Assembly (NCBI GenBank): GCA_963542625.1
Contig: CAUTXO010000003.1
Coordinates: forward strand, 1-64,000
DNA length: 64,000 nt
Reading direction: 5' to 3'
From: CAUTXO01 sp963542625
GTDB lineage: Bacteria > Campylobacterota > Campylobacteria > Campylobacterales > SZUA-545
Positions within the stretch are counted from its first letter, which is position 1. Every line of letters begins with the position of its first letter. Of this stretch, positions 51,150 to 61,649 are shown one piece after another. The notes below the pieces were generated by a model, which was not told where the DNA came from, ran no database searches, and worked only from the letters and a program-made list of their open reading frames with translations. A program made the translations under genes and the position numbers.

Positions 51150-52538
51150 TCACCCCAAGACAAAGATCTTAAATGCTTTTAGCGCCAGCCATTCAAGTAA
51201 AAGCGCGGTGCAAAAGACTAGAACAAGCCGCGTGTCAAAAAAGCCAAGAAAGCGCCTAAAGCCAAACTCCTTGACGCTAAAGATTAAAAGCGCTAGCCCG
51301 CCAAGGCTTGAAGCAAGTGCAAGCCCCTGCTCGGCAAGCGGCGCAATGAGCGCGGCGGCAAGCAAGGCGTTTAGCGCCAGAGATTTTGCGACGATGATTG
51401 CGGCGGTTTTTTGCCGGCTGTGCGAGTATAGCCACAGGCTAAAGATCTTAGCTAACCCAAAGGGCAAAAGCCCAATCATATACATTTGCAAAACGCCGCT
51501 TGTGACGTTTGCGTCTGCTTGGCTAAACGCCCCGCGCAAAAACAAAAGGCGGATTATCTCATCGCTAAGCACAATCCCGCCAAGTGTTGCCGCGCCTAGC
51601 AAAAAGCTTAGGATCCAAAAGGATTTTTTAAGATACGCAAGCGCCTTTTGCTCTTCTTGTGCGATGATTGCGCGCGCCACGCTTGGAAAAAGCGCGGTGG
51701 AAACGGCTATGGCAAAAACCGCCAGCGGCAACTGGAAAATGCGGTTTGCGTAATAAAGATAGCTTATGCTCCCGCTTACCAAAAATGAAGCTAGGAAGGT
51801 GTCTAAAAACGCCGACAAATGCGAGGCGCTAGAGCCCAAAATCGCCGGTAAAAAGCCCGCGTTAAAGCGCGCTTCGTCTTGCCTATGGCGCTTTTTAAAC
51901 CTAAAGCCAATCCAAAAAAGCCTTAACATACCTAGCTTTTGGCAGGCTAACACGTGCGCGGCGGCTTGTAAAACGCCGCCAGCGATGACGCCCACGCTTA
52001 GGTAAAAAACAACGTCTTGCGGCGCCTTGTTTGCGCCAAAAAGCAGCGCGCAAATGAGCGCGACGTTAAGCAGCGCGGGGCTAAAGGAGCTAGTGGCAAA
52101 GTGCTTTTTGTAGTAAAGTAGCGCGGAGAGAAAGCTAGCTATAAAGATAAGATCTAGGTAATAAAAGTTGATGGCTACGAACTTTTTTGCAATTTGCACG
52201 GCGTCTTGGCTAAAGCCAAAGGCGATGAGTTTTGTTGCTTGCTCGCTAAAAATATTCACAAAAATAGAAAGCACCAAAATGGCAAAAAGGAGCCTTGAAA
52301 AAACAACAAGCGTGAATTTTGCCTTGTATTTTGCCGCGATGAAACTTGGCAAAAAGCTTTGAGAGAACGCGCCCTCTGCAAAGATCCGCCTGAATAAATT
52401 CGGCAGTTTAAAACTCACGAAAAAAATATCTGAATATATGTTTGCGCCTAGAATTTGCGCGCTTAGAAGATCCCTGATAAACCCTAAGATACGCGATAGT
52501 AATATTCCGACAGAATTTGTAAAAATGGCTTTTAACAT
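51150..52538 (-). CDS. murJ: Lipid II flippase MurJ
   Basis: Moves the peptidoglycan precursor across the membrane. 462 residues with about 13-14 hydrophobic helices. I place the start at the ATG ending at 52538 (MLKAIFTNSVGILLSRILGF); a TTG five codons upstream is possible. Typical MOP-family elements are FRRIFAEGAFSQSFLPSF and YYANRIFQLPLAVFAIAVST. Divergent from ruvA with about 30 bp between starts. Confidence 0.95.
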   Translation of the reverse strand: MLKAIFTNSVGILLSRILGFIRDLLSAQILGANIYSDIFFVSFKLPNLFRRIFAEGAFSQSFLPSFIAAKYKAKFTLVVFSRLLFAILVLSIFVNIFSEQATKLIAFGFSQDAVQIAKKFVAINFYYLDLIFIASFLSALLYYKKHFATSSFSPALLNVALICALLFGANKAPQDVVFYLSVGVIAGGVLQAAAHVLACQKLGMLRLFWIGFRFKKRHRQDEARFNAGFLPAILGSSASHLSAFLDTFLASFLVSGSISYLYYANRIFQLPLAVFAIAVSTALFPSVARAIIAQEEQKALAYLKKSFWILSFLLGAATLGGIVLSDEIIRLLFLRGAFSQADANVTSGVLQMYMIGLLPFGLAKIFSLWLYSHSRQKTAAIIVAKSLALNALLAAALIAPLAEQGLALASSLGGLALLIFSVKEFGFRRFLGFFDTRLVLVFCTALLLEWLALKAFKIFVLG

Positions 52539-52568
52539 AGCGAATATTATCAAAGCAAGGATTATTAA

Positions 52569-53138
52569 ATGATAATAGGTCTAAAGGGGCGCATTAGAAA
52601 AAAGGAGCTTTCTTTTTGCGACGTTGAGACGGCGGCGGGGCTAATTTACCGCGTTTTTATCTCGCTTAATTGCTACTCGCTGATTAAAACAAGCGAAGTG
52701 GAATTTTTGATAACGCAGATAATAAAAGAAGACGGGCATTTTCTTTACGGCTTCTTAGATCCGGGCGAAAAAACGATGTTTGAAATGCTTTTAAAGGTTA
52801 GCGGCATAGGGGCAAAATCCGCTATGGCTGTTTGCTCTAGCTTTTTGCCGGCTGAATTTGCGCGCGTATTGGAGCTAAAAGATCTTGCCACCATCACCAA
52901 AGTCCCGGGCATTGGCAAAAAAACCGCGAGCCTTATTCTTGTGGAGCTTGGCGAGTTTGATTTTACAAGCACGGCGCTAGCGGCGGATCTTAGCCCCGTG
53001 GCGGCTCAAGCTAGCAGCGCGCTCATTAGTCTTGGCTTTAAAAAAGAAGCGGTGGCAAAGGTGCTTAGCGCGTGCAAGGCAGATAAGCTTGAAGATCTTG
53101 TCAAAGAAGCCTTGGCAAAATTAACAAAGGTGGCTTGA
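52569..53138 (+). CDS. ruvA: Holliday junction helicase subunit RuvA
   Basis: Binds four-way junctions and loads RuvB. 189 residues: OB-fold N-terminus (IGLKGRIRKKELSFCDVET), two helix-hairpin-helix motifs (LLKVSGIGAKSAMAV and ITKVPGIGKKTASLI), and a C-terminal RuvB-contacting domain. Overlaps ddl by one base. Confidence 0.96.
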   Translation: MIIGLKGRIRKKELSFCDVETAAGLIYRVFISLNCYSLIKTSEVEFLITQIIKEDGHFLYGFLDPGEKTMFEMLLKVSGIGAKSAMAVCSSFLPAEFARVLELKDLATITKVPGIGKKTASLILVELGEFDFTSTALAADLSPVAAQASSALISLGFKKEAVAKVLSACKADKLEDLVKEALAKLTKVA

Positions 53139-54175
53139 TGAAATTTGCGATAATTTTCGGCGGGCAGAGTTACGAACACGAGATTAGCATCGTTAGCGCC
53201 ATAGCCCTAAAGCGCGCGCTAAAGGCGGATATGAGCTTTATTTTTTGCGACGCGGCTAGGGAGTTTTACCTGATTGAGCCCAGATTTATGCGCTCTAACT
53301 ACTTTAGCAGCGGCGCGTATAAAAAGGCTAGCCGCCTAGATCTTGGCGCGGGCGGGTTTTTTGCGCGCGGCCTTTGGGGCAAAAGGCGCGTTAGCTTTGA
53401 CGTGGCGGTGAATTTAATTCACGGCGCAGACGGCGAGGACGGCAAAATGGCGTCGCTACTGGAATTTTACGGCGTGAAATACATCGGCGCGCGCGTGGAA
53501 GCCAGCGCGATTAGCTTTAGCAAACTCTGGACGAAGCACCTAGCCGCGCAGGTTGGCGTCAAAACGCTAGATTACGAGCTCTTAAGTAGCAAGGATCAAA
53601 CCCCTAGCCGCCTAGCTTTTCCATTTATTTTGAAGCCGACGCATCTTGGCAGCTCCATAGGCGTGAGCGTGGTTAAGAGCGCGGCGGATCTTGCCTACGC
53701 CAAGGACACGGCGTTTGAGTTTGACGACAGCGTCCTAGCCGAGCCTTTTATAGAAGGCGTGAAGGAATACAACCTTGCCGGGTGCTTTGCCGGTGGGGAG
53801 TTTTTGTTTTCAAACATTGAAGAGCCCGCTAAGAAAGCGTTTTTGGATTTTGAGCAAAAGTATCTGAATTTTTCGCAAGAAAGGGCGGTGCAGGCTTTGC
53901 TTAGCGCGGATCTTGCGGCGCGGCTAAAGGCGGCGTTTAAGAAACTTTACACGCCATATTTTCACGGCGCGCTCATTCGTTGCGACTTTTTCGAGCTTGA
54001 CGGCGAAGTTTATTTAAACGAGATAAACCCGCATCCGGGCAGCCTTGCAAACTATTTGTTTGACGATTTTACCGGCGTTTTGACCCGCCTTGCCAGCGAT
54101 TTGCCCCGCGCGCAAAACATTCCGATTTTTTACAACTACATTAGTTCAATCCAATCCGCCAAAGGCAAGCTCTAA
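53138..54175 (+). CDS. ddl: D-alanine--D-alanine ligase
   Basis: Joins two D-alanines for peptidoglycan (EC 6.3.2.4). I use ATG 53138 (MKFAIIFGGQSYEHEISIVS), shared with the ruvA stop. 345 residues, ATP-grasp. Typical motifs: HGADGEDGKMASLLEFYGV, PTHLGSSIGVSVVKS and YLNEINPHPGSL. Confidence 0.96.
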   Translation: MKFAIIFGGQSYEHEISIVSAIALKRALKADMSFIFCDAAREFYLIEPRFMRSNYFSSGAYKKASRLDLGAGGFFARGLWGKRRVSFDVAVNLIHGADGEDGKMASLLEFYGVKYIGARVEASAISFSKLWTKHLAAQVGVKTLDYELLSSKDQTPSRLAFPFILKPTHLGSSIGVSVVKSAADLAYAKDTAFEFDDSVLAEPFIEGVKEYNLAGCFAGGEFLFSNIEEPAKKAFLDFEQKYLNFSQERAVQALLSADLAARLKAAFKKLYTPYFHGALIRCDFFELDGEVYLNEINPHPGSLANYLFDDFTGVLTRLASDLPRAQNIPIFYNYISSIQSAKGKL

Positions 54176-55054
54176 GCGTTTTGCGCCTAGATACGCGGCG
54201 GGCTGGGATCTTGAGTGGTTTGCGTGCTGCGGCTAGGATCTAGCTAGCCGCTAGATCTTGCCCTAATGCCTTAGCTTGAAGTCGTAGTAGCGGGAGATGA
54301 ATTTGCCGTCATCTATGTTGTTTAGCTGTATCGCCGCGCCTGAATAGTTGGCGGTTTGCGCTGGTTTGGATTTGCGTAGGGCTCGCTTGGATCTTGGCAC
54401 TCGGCTTGGTTTTTATTGTGCGATTGCGCCGTTGCAAAAGAATAGCCAATGTGCCGTTTGGATCTTTGGTGGCGCAGATCTTAGGTCTCGCGAGCACACG
54501 ACAAACGAGAAAAACCTTTAAAAACAAAAAACTGGGATTTTAGCGCTTAACTTTCGCGCAAAGTCTTTGAATGCTAATCTAATGCTGGAGCGTTGGTGGA
54601 TCTTAGATCTTGGATGCCACGCTTACGCGCAAAATCTGAAAGGGGCAAGCACGGATCTATTTTTATGGGCGTCAAGCTAAGCACGCGAAGATTGAAACAA
54701 GCGTGGAATCTTGGGCGGCGTGGGCTTTAAAGATCTTACGTGCAAGCTCACGCGCAAAGCTTTTACGAGCAAAAGCGGGGATCTTTTAGGGCACTAGATC
54801 TTGCGTGCTAGTTAGCGTGCAAAGTTAAGCTCGTAAGCCAAACACGTAAAACCTAAAAACAGCCGAGATCTTTAGCGGTGCTGGGCTAAAGATCTTACGC
54901 GCATACGCCAAACGAGAAAAGATTTTGAAAGCAAGTGGGGATCTTTTACGGCGCTAGATCTTACGCGCAGATCTAAACGAGCAAAGCCTTTTAAGATAAA
55001 GGCTTGGGATCTAGCGCCGCATAATTTCCACGCAAAGCTTACAAACTTGATAGC
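54176..55054. repeat. 880-bp RGATCY-rich gap with a possible gene relic
   Basis: About 24 RGATCY sites occur across this non-coding stretch. On the minus strand, bases 54361-54270 read as an open tail with protein-like composition (TANYSGAAIQLNNIDDGKF, then ISRYYDFKLRH and a stop), without start or ribosome-binding site; this may be the remnant of a lost gene. Nothing else is coding. Confidence 0.55.
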
Positions 55055-55780
55055 TCACTTATTCCTTTGCTCGACGAGTTTGCGGCGCAAATAGGCGATT
55101 TTTGTTTGCAAGGGCAGGTGTTTGGGGCAGTTGTCTTCGCAACCAAGAAGGCTCATACAGCCAAAAATCCCGTTGTCATCGCCGACTAGCTCGTAAAAAT
55201 CCGCGTGAGTGCGCTCATCGTGCGGGTCTATTTCAAAACGCGCGACGCGGTTTAAGCCGACCGCGCCGATGAAATCTGGGCGCATAATTTTCGTCCCGCA
55301 CGCGGCAACGCAGATCCCGCATTCTATGCAGCGGTCTAGTTCGAAAGTCTCATCGGCAACGTCTGGATCAACGCGCTCTTCTATCTTAGAAATATCCGTT
55401 TGCTTTGCTGAATGCACCCAGCTCTCCACGCGCTTACTCATTCCGTTCATCCAGTTGCCCGTATCCACGCTTAGATCACGAATTAGCTTAAACGCTGCCA
55501 TCGGCGTAATGGTGATGACGTCTTCTTTGTAATTGTTGATGAGCGTGCGGCAAGCAAGCGCGGGCACGCCATTTACCACCATACCGCAACTGCCACAGAT
55601 CCCCGCGCGGCAAACAAAGTCAAAGGCAAGGGTTGGGTCTTGCTTTTCCCTAATCATATTAAGCGCGATAAACAGCGTCATTCCAGGCGTTTCTTCTAGT
55701 TCGTATTTTTGGAAACGCGGCTTGTCGTTTTTGTCTTGCGGGTTGTAGCGAAAAATCTTGAGCGTTACTGTGCGAGCCAT
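55055..55780 (-). CDS. frdB: Fumarate reductase iron-sulphur subunit
   Basis: Electron wire of the menaquinol:fumarate reductase. 241 residues. The 2Fe-2S ligands are in [11 protein letters not shown] and LAC; the 4Fe-4S and 3Fe-4S ligands in [12 protein letters not shown] and [16 protein letters not shown]. Last gene of frdCAB, immediately after frdA. Confidence 0.97.
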   Translation of the reverse strand: MARTVTLKIFRYNPQDKNDKPRFQKYELEETPGMTLFIALNMIREKQDPTLAFDFVCRAGICGSCGMVVNGVPALACRTLINNYKEDVITITPMAAFKLIRDLSVDTGNWMNGMSKRVESWVHSAKQTDISKIEERVDPDVADETFELDRCIECGICVAACGTKIMRPDFIGAVGLNRVARFEIDPHDERTHADFYELVGDDNGIFGCMSLLGCEDNCPKHLPLQTKIAYLRRKLVEQRNK

Positions 55781-57766
55781 CTAATCACCTATCCTTTCAT
55801 TCCTTGCCTTGTATTTTTCCAAGAGTTCGTAGGGCATTAAAGCGTGCTGGATCTCTATTCTGTCCTTGCCTTCGGCTTCCATTTTTTCGCGGATCTCATC
55901 AACTTGCCGCTGGCGCACGGCGCTGTCTGGGTGCTCGATGATATTGCCCTTTGCGCCGTAACCCCTAAACGCGGGCGGCATTTCCATTTTCATAATGTCA
56001 AGATCTTCGTAGGTGAGCGTCGGCATTGTGTCGTCCTCGTTTTTCCACCAAGCGAGCGTTCTTTTTAGCCAATGCGCGTCGTCGCGTTTTGGGTAATCCT
56101 CCCTGTAATGCGCGCCGCGGCTTTCCGTGCGCTCTAGCGCGCCCTTTGCCACGCAAAGCGCAAGTTTAAGCATTTTTGGCACGCGGTAGGCTTCTTCTAG
56201 CTCGGGGTTGGCGTAGCGCAGCTTATTTTTGATGCCGATGTGTTTGGAGCGCACGTATAGTTTTTCAAGCTCTTTGACGGCGGTTTCTAGGTGCTCGCCC
56301 GTTCTAAAGATCCCGACGTTTTCGTGCATAATGTCTTTCATCGCGTTTTTGATGACGAAAACATCTTCGCTGCCTGTGTTTGCAATGATGGCGTTTAGGT
56401 AGTCGTCTTGTTTTTTGAGCGCTTGCTCTACCTTAGCCGTGCTGATTTCTATCTCGTTTTTCGCGCAAAAGTTGGCAAAGTAGCTGCCTATTATCATACC
56501 CGCCACGACGGCTTCGCTCACGGAGTTTCCGCCTAGCCTGTTAAAGCCGTGTAGATCCCAGCACGCGGCTTCTCCTGCGGCAAAAAGCCCCTTTAGCGTA
56601 GGCGACTCGCCCGTTGGCTTTGTTCTGATCCCGCCCATTGAGTAGTGCTGCATTGGTAGCACGGGCGCCCAGCCCTTTGGGCCTTCGTCGGCTGGGTCAA
56701 TGCCGTTAAAGATCTTGCAGATCTCTTGCACGTCGCGCAGGTTTCTTTCTATGTGCTCCCTGCCTAGAATGGAGATGTCAAGCCAAATGTGATAGCCATA
56801 CGGCGATGGCACGCCCTTGCCCGCTCTAATGTGCTCCATCATTCGTCTTGAAACGACGTCTCTTGAGGCTAGCTCTTTTTTCTCGGGCTCGTAATCGGGC
56901 ATAAATCTATGGCCATCAACATCGCGCAAAACCCCACCGTCGCCGCGGCAGCCTTCTGTGAGTAAGATCCCCGATGGCACGATGGGCGTTGGGTGGAATT
57001 GCACCGCTTCCATATTACCTAGGCTTGTTTTGCCAGTTTCTAGCGCAATCGCCGCGCCCGTGCCCTCGCAAATGACGGCGTTTGTTGTTTGCTTGTAGAT
57101 CCTGCCGTAGCCGCCTGTGGCAATGAGCGTGCCCTTGGCGATGTAGGCGGCAAGCTCGCCATTTACAAGATCTCTCACCACCGCGCCATAGCAACGCTCG
57201 CCTTCTGTGATGAGCGAGATTGCTTCTTTGCGGTCTTCGATATTGACGTTGCGTTTTAGCGCTTCATTTGCCACGCCAAAAAGCATTGTATGCCCCGTGG
57301 CGTCTGAAGTGTAGCAGGTGCGCCATTTTTTCGTCCCGCCGAAATCGCGCGAGTGAATGAGCCCGTGCGCGGCTTCGTCTTCTGTTATCGTTGTGCGTTT
57401 GGCGTTAATGACGGCTGAGCGCGGGCCTTTTTTGATGCGCGTCCAAGGCACGCCCCAGCTAGCAAGCTCGCGGATTGCCTTTGGCGCGGTATTTACGAAC
57501 ATTCTTGCTACTTCTTGGTCGCAACCCCAGTCCGAGCCTTTTACGGTGTCGGCAAAGTGAAGATCTTCGTTGTCGCCTTCGCTCATTTTTGAGTTGCCAA
57601 GGCTTGCTTGCATACCGCCTTGTGCGGCGGCTGAGTGAGATCTTTTAACGGGCACTAGGCTAATGACCGTTGTGTTTAAGCCCTTTTCTTGACAGGCAAC
57701 CGCCGCGCGCAAGCCCGCAAGCCCACCGCCTATAACGAGCGCATCTACGTATTTAATCTCCATCAC
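55781..57766 (-). CDS. frdA: Fumarate reductase flavoprotein subunit
   Basis: Reduces fumarate to succinate with covalent FAD. 661 residues, near W. succinogenes FrdA. FAD motif [19 protein letters not shown], the flavinylated His in [12 protein letters not shown], and catalytic Arg/His in HPTPIVPSG and [10 protein letters not shown]. Overlaps frdC by four bases. Confidence 0.97.
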   Translation of the reverse strand: MMEIKYVDALVIGGGLAGLRAAVACQEKGLNTTVISLVPVKRSHSAAAQGGMQASLGNSKMSEGDNEDLHFADTVKGSDWGCDQEVARMFVNTAPKAIRELASWGVPWTRIKKGPRSAVINAKRTTITEDEAAHGLIHSRDFGGTKKWRTCYTSDATGHTMLFGVANEALKRNVNIEDRKEAISLITEGERCYGAVVRDLVNGELAAYIAKGTLIATGGYGRIYKQTTNAVICEGTGAAIALETGKTSLGNMEAVQFHPTPIVPSGILLTEGCRGDGGVLRDVDGHRFMPDYEPEKKELASRDVVSRRMMEHIRAGKGVPSPYGYHIWLDISILGREHIERNLRDVQEICKIFNGIDPADEGPKGWAPVLPMQHYSMGGIRTKPTGESPTLKGLFAAGEAACWDLHGFNRLGGNSVSEAVVAGMIIGSYFANFCAKNEIEISTAKVEQALKKQDDYLNAIIANTGSEDVFVIKNAMKDIMHENVGIFRTGEHLETAVKELEKLYVRSKHIGIKNKLRYANPELEEAYRVPKMLKLALCVAKGALERTESRGAHYREDYPKRDDAHWLKRTLAWWKNEDDTMPTLTYEDLDIMKMEMPPAFRGYGAKGNIIEHPDSAVRQRQVDEIREKMEAEGKDRIEIQHALMPYELLEKYKARNERIGD

Positions 57767-58521
57767 CTAGCCTCCGTTTTGTATGTAGGGGTGTATTTTT
57801 CGCCGTAATTTGGGGCGTGATCTATGCCGATCTTCATATACGCCGCAAGGGTTAGCAAGCCAAGCGTGATAAAAAACGTGCTTATGCCAAGCTTGAATTT
57901 TTGCAAGGCGGCGCGGCGCTTTTTAGGCTCTTTGCCGTCAAACCAACCCCACTTTACAACGAGACGGTAAAGCCCGATAGATCCGTGCAACTCCACCGCA
58001 AAAAGTAGGACTAAATATAGCGGCCACATATGGTCGCTCCACATTCTATCAGCAGATCCGTAAGGGCCTATGTTTTGCGGCTGCGTCATCATAATGTAAA
58101 GATGCACAGATCCTAAGAAAAACATCACAAAGCCCGTTAGCACTTGGATAAACCAATACGTTGTGTCGCTGTGTTTGAAGGTGCGCATATGGACGTAAAA
58201 CTTCATAAATTGCTCGTAATTGATAGGGAATTTACGCATAGCAACGCCCGCGTGGATAATAAAGATTGCAAAAACAATGCCTGCCATAACGGATACAAGC
58301 GCGGGCTGGCCGTCTTTGATAAGGGGCGAGCCCTCCATCATTTTGGTAACAAAATACATCGCGTCTTTGCTAACTAAAATGCTGGAGACAAAGATCATAT
58401 GCGCCATCATAAAAAGCCCTAAAAAAAGCCCCGTGGCGCTTTGTATGTAGTCGAGTTTTGCTGGGATCTTACTCTTTGTGTTGTCAGCCGTTTTGCCGCT
58501 AAAAGCTTCTAATACATTCAT
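57763..58521 (-). CDS. frdC: Fumarate reductase dihaem cytochrome b subunit
   Basis: Membrane anchor that binds two b haems and oxidises menaquinol. I use the ATG ending at 58521 ([18 protein letters not shown]) because AAGGA lies upstream; a TTG two codons earlier is in frame. 252 residues with five helices and several conserved His residues ([47 protein letters not shown]). The C-A-B order is that of the Wolinella-type enzyme. Confidence 0.95.
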   Translation of the reverse strand: MNVLEAFSGKTADNTKSKIPAKLDYIQSATGLFLGLFMMAHMIFVSSILVSKDAMYFVTKMMEGSPLIKDGQPALVSVMAGIVFAIFIIHAGVAMRKFPINYEQFMKFYVHMRTFKHSDTTYWFIQVLTGFVMFFLGSVHLYIMMTQPQNIGPYGSADRMWSDHMWPLYLVLLFAVELHGSIGLYRLVVKWGWFDGKEPKKRRAALQKFKLGISTFFITLGLLTLAAYMKIGIDHAPNYGEKYTPTYKTEAR

Positions 58522-58582
58522 ACGCAATCCTTAAATTTGGCGATTGTAATACCAAACTACTTTAATTTTGATAAAGCGCGGG

Positions 58583-59863
58583 CTATTTTCCGTAAAGCAA
58601 ATTAGGCAAAAATAGCGAAATATCAGGAACGTAAGTGATAAGCAGCAGCCCTGCAAGAATGGTGAGCGTCCAAGGAATGGACGAAACTATCACGTCTTTT
58701 AGGGATAGATTGGTAATTGCGCTTGCCACGAAAAGGTTTAAGCCAACAGGCGGCGTTATCATTCCGATCTCCATATTTACGACCATAATCACGCCAAGGT
58801 GTATAGGATCTACGCCTAGTTGCTTTGCAAGCGGCAAAAGTAGCGGAACGGTTATCATTACAACCGACGATGGCTCCATAAACTGCCCCATAATAAAAAG
58901 CAAGATATTAACGATGATTAAAAAGCCCACGACGCCTATGTTTAGGCTCATTATGAAGTTTGTGATGTCTTGCGGAATGGATTCTGTCGTTAAAAAATGC
59001 GCGAAGATCATAGCGTTTGCGATGATGAAAAAGATCATAGCCGTTGTCATCGCGGAGTCTAAGATGATGTGATAGACGTCGCTTAGTTTGATGTCGCGAT
59101 ACACAAAGAAAGAGATTATAAAGGCATAAACGGCGCTAACAGCTCCCGCTTCTGTTGGCGTGAAGATCCCGCCGTAGATCCCGCCGATGACGATGACGAT
59201 GATAAGCAGCGCCCAAAAGGCGTTTTTAAAGGCTAGCACGCGCTCTTTAAAACTTGCTGGCGTCCCTGCTTTAAAGCCAAGCCGTTTTGCGCCTATGTAT
59301 GTTACGAGCATTAGCATAGATCCTATGAGTAGCCCCGGAATAACGCCCGCCATAAATAGCTTGCCTATGGATTCATCAGCCGTTACGCCATAAACTATCA
59401 TCACTAAAGATGGCGGTATGAGAATGCCAAGCGTCCCGCTGGTGGCGATTGTGCCGATGGCGTATTTGGTGGAATAGCCCGCTTCTTTTATTGCGCCATA
59501 CATTACAGATCCAATAGCCACAACGGTTGCGGGGCTAGATCCGCTCACAGCAGCAAAGATAATGCTAGCAAAAATGGCAGAGATTGGCAGGCCGCCTGGC
59601 AAATGTCCTACAACAGAGCGCGCAAAGTCGATGATCCGCCGCGCGCTGCTACCCTTGCTAAGAAAGGCGCCCGCTAGCACGAACATAGGAATAGCCATAA
59701 GCGGGTAGGTATTTAGGCCGTCAAAAACCTTTTGCGGAAACTCTTCTAGCGACATATCCGTAAATAAATACGCCGTGATTATCGTAGAAGCACCGAGCGA
59801 AACCGCAACGGGGACGCCAAAAAGCATTAATCCAAAAAGCAGTATAAAAAGTGTAGCGAGCAT
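58583..59863 (-). CDS. dctM: TRAP transporter large membrane subunit
   Basis: DctM-type subunit that moves the substrate using the sodium gradient. 426 residues with about 12 helices. I prefer the ATG after the TTG at the extreme 5' end, with AAGGA upstream. Typical DctM phrases are FVLAGAFLSKGSSARRIIDF, AVSGSSPATVVAIGS and ITPPVGLNLFVAS. Last gene of dctPQM. Confidence 0.94.
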   Translation of the reverse strand: MLATLFILLFGLMLFGVPVAVSLGASTIITAYLFTDMSLEEFPQKVFDGLNTYPLMAIPMFVLAGAFLSKGSSARRIIDFARSVVGHLPGGLPISAIFASIIFAAVSGSSPATVVAIGSVMYGAIKEAGYSTKYAIGTIATSGTLGILIPPSLVMIVYGVTADESIGKLFMAGVIPGLLIGSMLMLVTYIGAKRLGFKAGTPASFKERVLAFKNAFWALLIIVIVIGGIYGGIFTPTEAGAVSAVYAFIISFFVYRDIKLSDVYHIILDSAMTTAMIFFIIANAMIFAHFLTTESIPQDITNFIMSLNIGVVGFLIIVNILLFIMGQFMEPSSVVMITVPLLLPLAKQLGVDPIHLGVIMVVNMEIGMITPPVGLNLFVASAITNLSLKDVIVSSIPWTLTILAGLLLITYVPDISLFLPNLLYGK

Positions 59864-59869
59864 CAATGT

Positions 59870-60412
59870 TTATTCCTTATTGACGGAGTCGTTTATGAAT
59901 TCGTCCGTGTTGCTCTTGATGACGTCCTTTGGATCTTGACGGCTTATCTCATAAATGCGCTCGCCAACGCGATAGCTTGCCGTGAAAAAGGCTAGCGGCA
60001 CAACGAGATTTACGATCCACATCGGAATGCCAAGCTCGACGTTTTTCTCGTCCATTTCAAAGATGACTTCTATCAAGGAGATCCCAAGATAAGACATAAG
60101 CGCAAGGTAGCCAAAGGTAAAGATCATAGAAAAAAGCATAAAAAATTTTGCAACGGAGGGCTTAAACTTTGCCAAAAGAATGGTAACTTGCACGTGAATT
60201 CCCTTTTTAAAGCCGTAAGCCGCGCCAAAAAGCGCCGACCAAATAAAAAGGTAGTTCGTCAGTTCAGGCGCCCAAGTCAGGCTCGCGTTAAAAAGGTAGC
60301 GCAAAAAAACATTGATGGTAGCTAGGAGAATTCCCCCTAGCATACCCACCACCGCCATACTTCTATTCACGACGGCAATGCCAAGATCTAAGTAAGTAAA
60401 GATCCGCTTCAT
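59870..60412 (-). CDS. dctQ: TRAP transporter small membrane subunit
   Basis: 180 residues, four helices, with the typical RYLFNASLTWAPELTNYLFI segment. Its start overlaps the dctP stop by four bases. Lies between dctP and dctM, the common gene order. Confidence 0.93.
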   Translation of the reverse strand: MKRIFTYLDLGIAVVNRSMAVVGMLGGILLATINVFLRYLFNASLTWAPELTNYLFIWSALFGAAYGFKKGIHVQVTILLAKFKPSVAKFFMLFSMIFTFGYLALMSYLGISLIEVIFEMDEKNVELGIPMWIVNLVVPLAFFTASYRVGERIYEISRQDPKDVIKSNTDEFINDSVNKE

Positions 60413-61395
60413 TTGGTTGCGATGGCTTTTTCTATTAGATCTTTGCCGATTTCATCGTAAAACTTAGGATAGATGGTGCGCATTACGTCTTGCCATTGCT
60501 TTTTTTGCTCTGGGCTTAAGAGTATTATTTTTAGTTTGCCGCTTGATTTTGCGTAGTTTTCAAGCTCTTTTACGTATTGCATTTCGTATTCGTCGGTTAG
60601 CTTTCTTTCGTAATCCGTTGCTTCTTTCATCGCTTTTACAACGGCTTCTTGCATATCTTTAGGGAGCTTTTTCCAAAATTTATCGCTAGCGACGACCAAA
60701 TAGCCAAGATAGCCGTGATTACTCATCGTAACGCTTGATTGCACTTCGTAGAATTTTTTCGTCATAATGTTTGAAAGCGGGTTTTCAGCACCATCGACGA
60801 CGCCTTGCTGCAAGGCTGAATACACTTCAGAAAACGGCAAGATCTGTGGATTAACTTTTACGACCTTCATTTGTTCTTCTAGCACGCGTGAGCTCATAAT
60901 GCGGATCTTTTGCCCTTCAATGCTAGTAGGCGTTGTAACGGGCGCTTTGTTTGTAGAAAATTGCTTAAAGCCAGCGTCCCAGTAAGCAAGAGAGATATAG
61001 CCTTTATCATTGGCGATTTTTTTCAGCGCTTCGCCCACTTCGCCGTCCATTACGTGGTGCAAATGCGCGTTATCTCTAAATAAAAATGGCAAATCAAAGA
61101 GCTGGATCTGCGGCATTACGCTTGTAAATTTAGAAAAACTAGGCGCTGCAAATTGCACGTTGTTTAGCTTTAGCGCCTTTAAAACCGCCGCGTCTGTGTA
61201 GAGCTGCGAATTTGGAAACACGGTAACTTTTAGATGACCGTTTGTGAGCTCGCCAACACGCTTGGCAAAAAATTCCGCCGCCTTGCCCTTTGGCGTGTTC
61301 TCGCTCACTACGTGGCTAAATTTTGCCTCAATAACCTTTGCCGCGCCTAGTGAAAACACTAGCGCCAACCCAAGAAAAACTCGGTGCAATTTCAT
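60409..61395 (-). CDS. dctP: TRAP transporter solute-binding protein
   Basis: Periplasmic receptor of 328 residues with a signal peptide (about 1-23). DctP-like motifs are FSHVVSENTPKGKAAEFFAK, GQKIRIMSSRVLEEQMK (with the substrate-binding arginine) and DGAENPLSNI. The C4-dicarboxylate family is likely, which would supply fumarate for the adjacent frd operon; the exact substrate is not proven. Confidence 0.93.
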   Translation of the reverse strand: MKLHRVFLGLALVFSLGAAKVIEAKFSHVVSENTPKGKAAEFFAKRVGELTNGHLKVTVFPNSQLYTDAAVLKALKLNNVQFAAPSFSKFTSVMPQIQLFDLPFLFRDNAHLHHVMDGEVGEALKKIANDKGYISLAYWDAGFKQFSTNKAPVTTPTSIEGQKIRIMSSRVLEEQMKVVKVNPQILPFSEVYSALQQGVVDGAENPLSNIMTKKFYEVQSSVTMSNHGYLGYLVVASDKFWKKLPKDMQEAVVKAMKEATDYERKLTDEYEMQYVKELENYAKSSGKLKIILLSPEQKKQWQDVMRTIYPKFYDEIGKDLIEKAIATK

Positions 61396-61649
61396 TTAAA
61401 ATCCTTTAGATCGAATTCGCCGTATCTTAGTCCAACAAAAATAAAATTGGACTTAAAGTTAGTATTTTTGCTAAAGTAAAATTTAAGCTTCACGCCGCCT
61501 GCCGTTCATTTAGCGCTTGCCCGTTTGCCAGCCGTTGAACTTGCTCGCCAGCCGTTTGCCCGCTATTTGCCAGCCGTTGAGCTTGCCCGTCAGCACACGC
61601 GCACCTGCTCCCGCGCCTTATTTTGCCATTTAAAAGCCGCCGCCAAAGC
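61396..61649. other. Leader of the dct operon and short direct repeats
   Basis: Holds a 7-bp inverted repeat AGTCCAA (61429-61435) and TTGGACT (61447-61453) with an 11-base spacer, 34 bp before the dctP start on the minus strand: a possible operator or leader hairpin. Nearer cheV, the decamer GCCAGCCGTT occurs three times (61527, 61547, 61569). No gene. Confidence 0.5.

Noticed and set aside
54309..54527. 72-codon frame on the minus strand before frdB
   Set aside because: Starts in motif-rich DNA and has no family features; it is in a different frame from the more plausible relic at 54268-54400.
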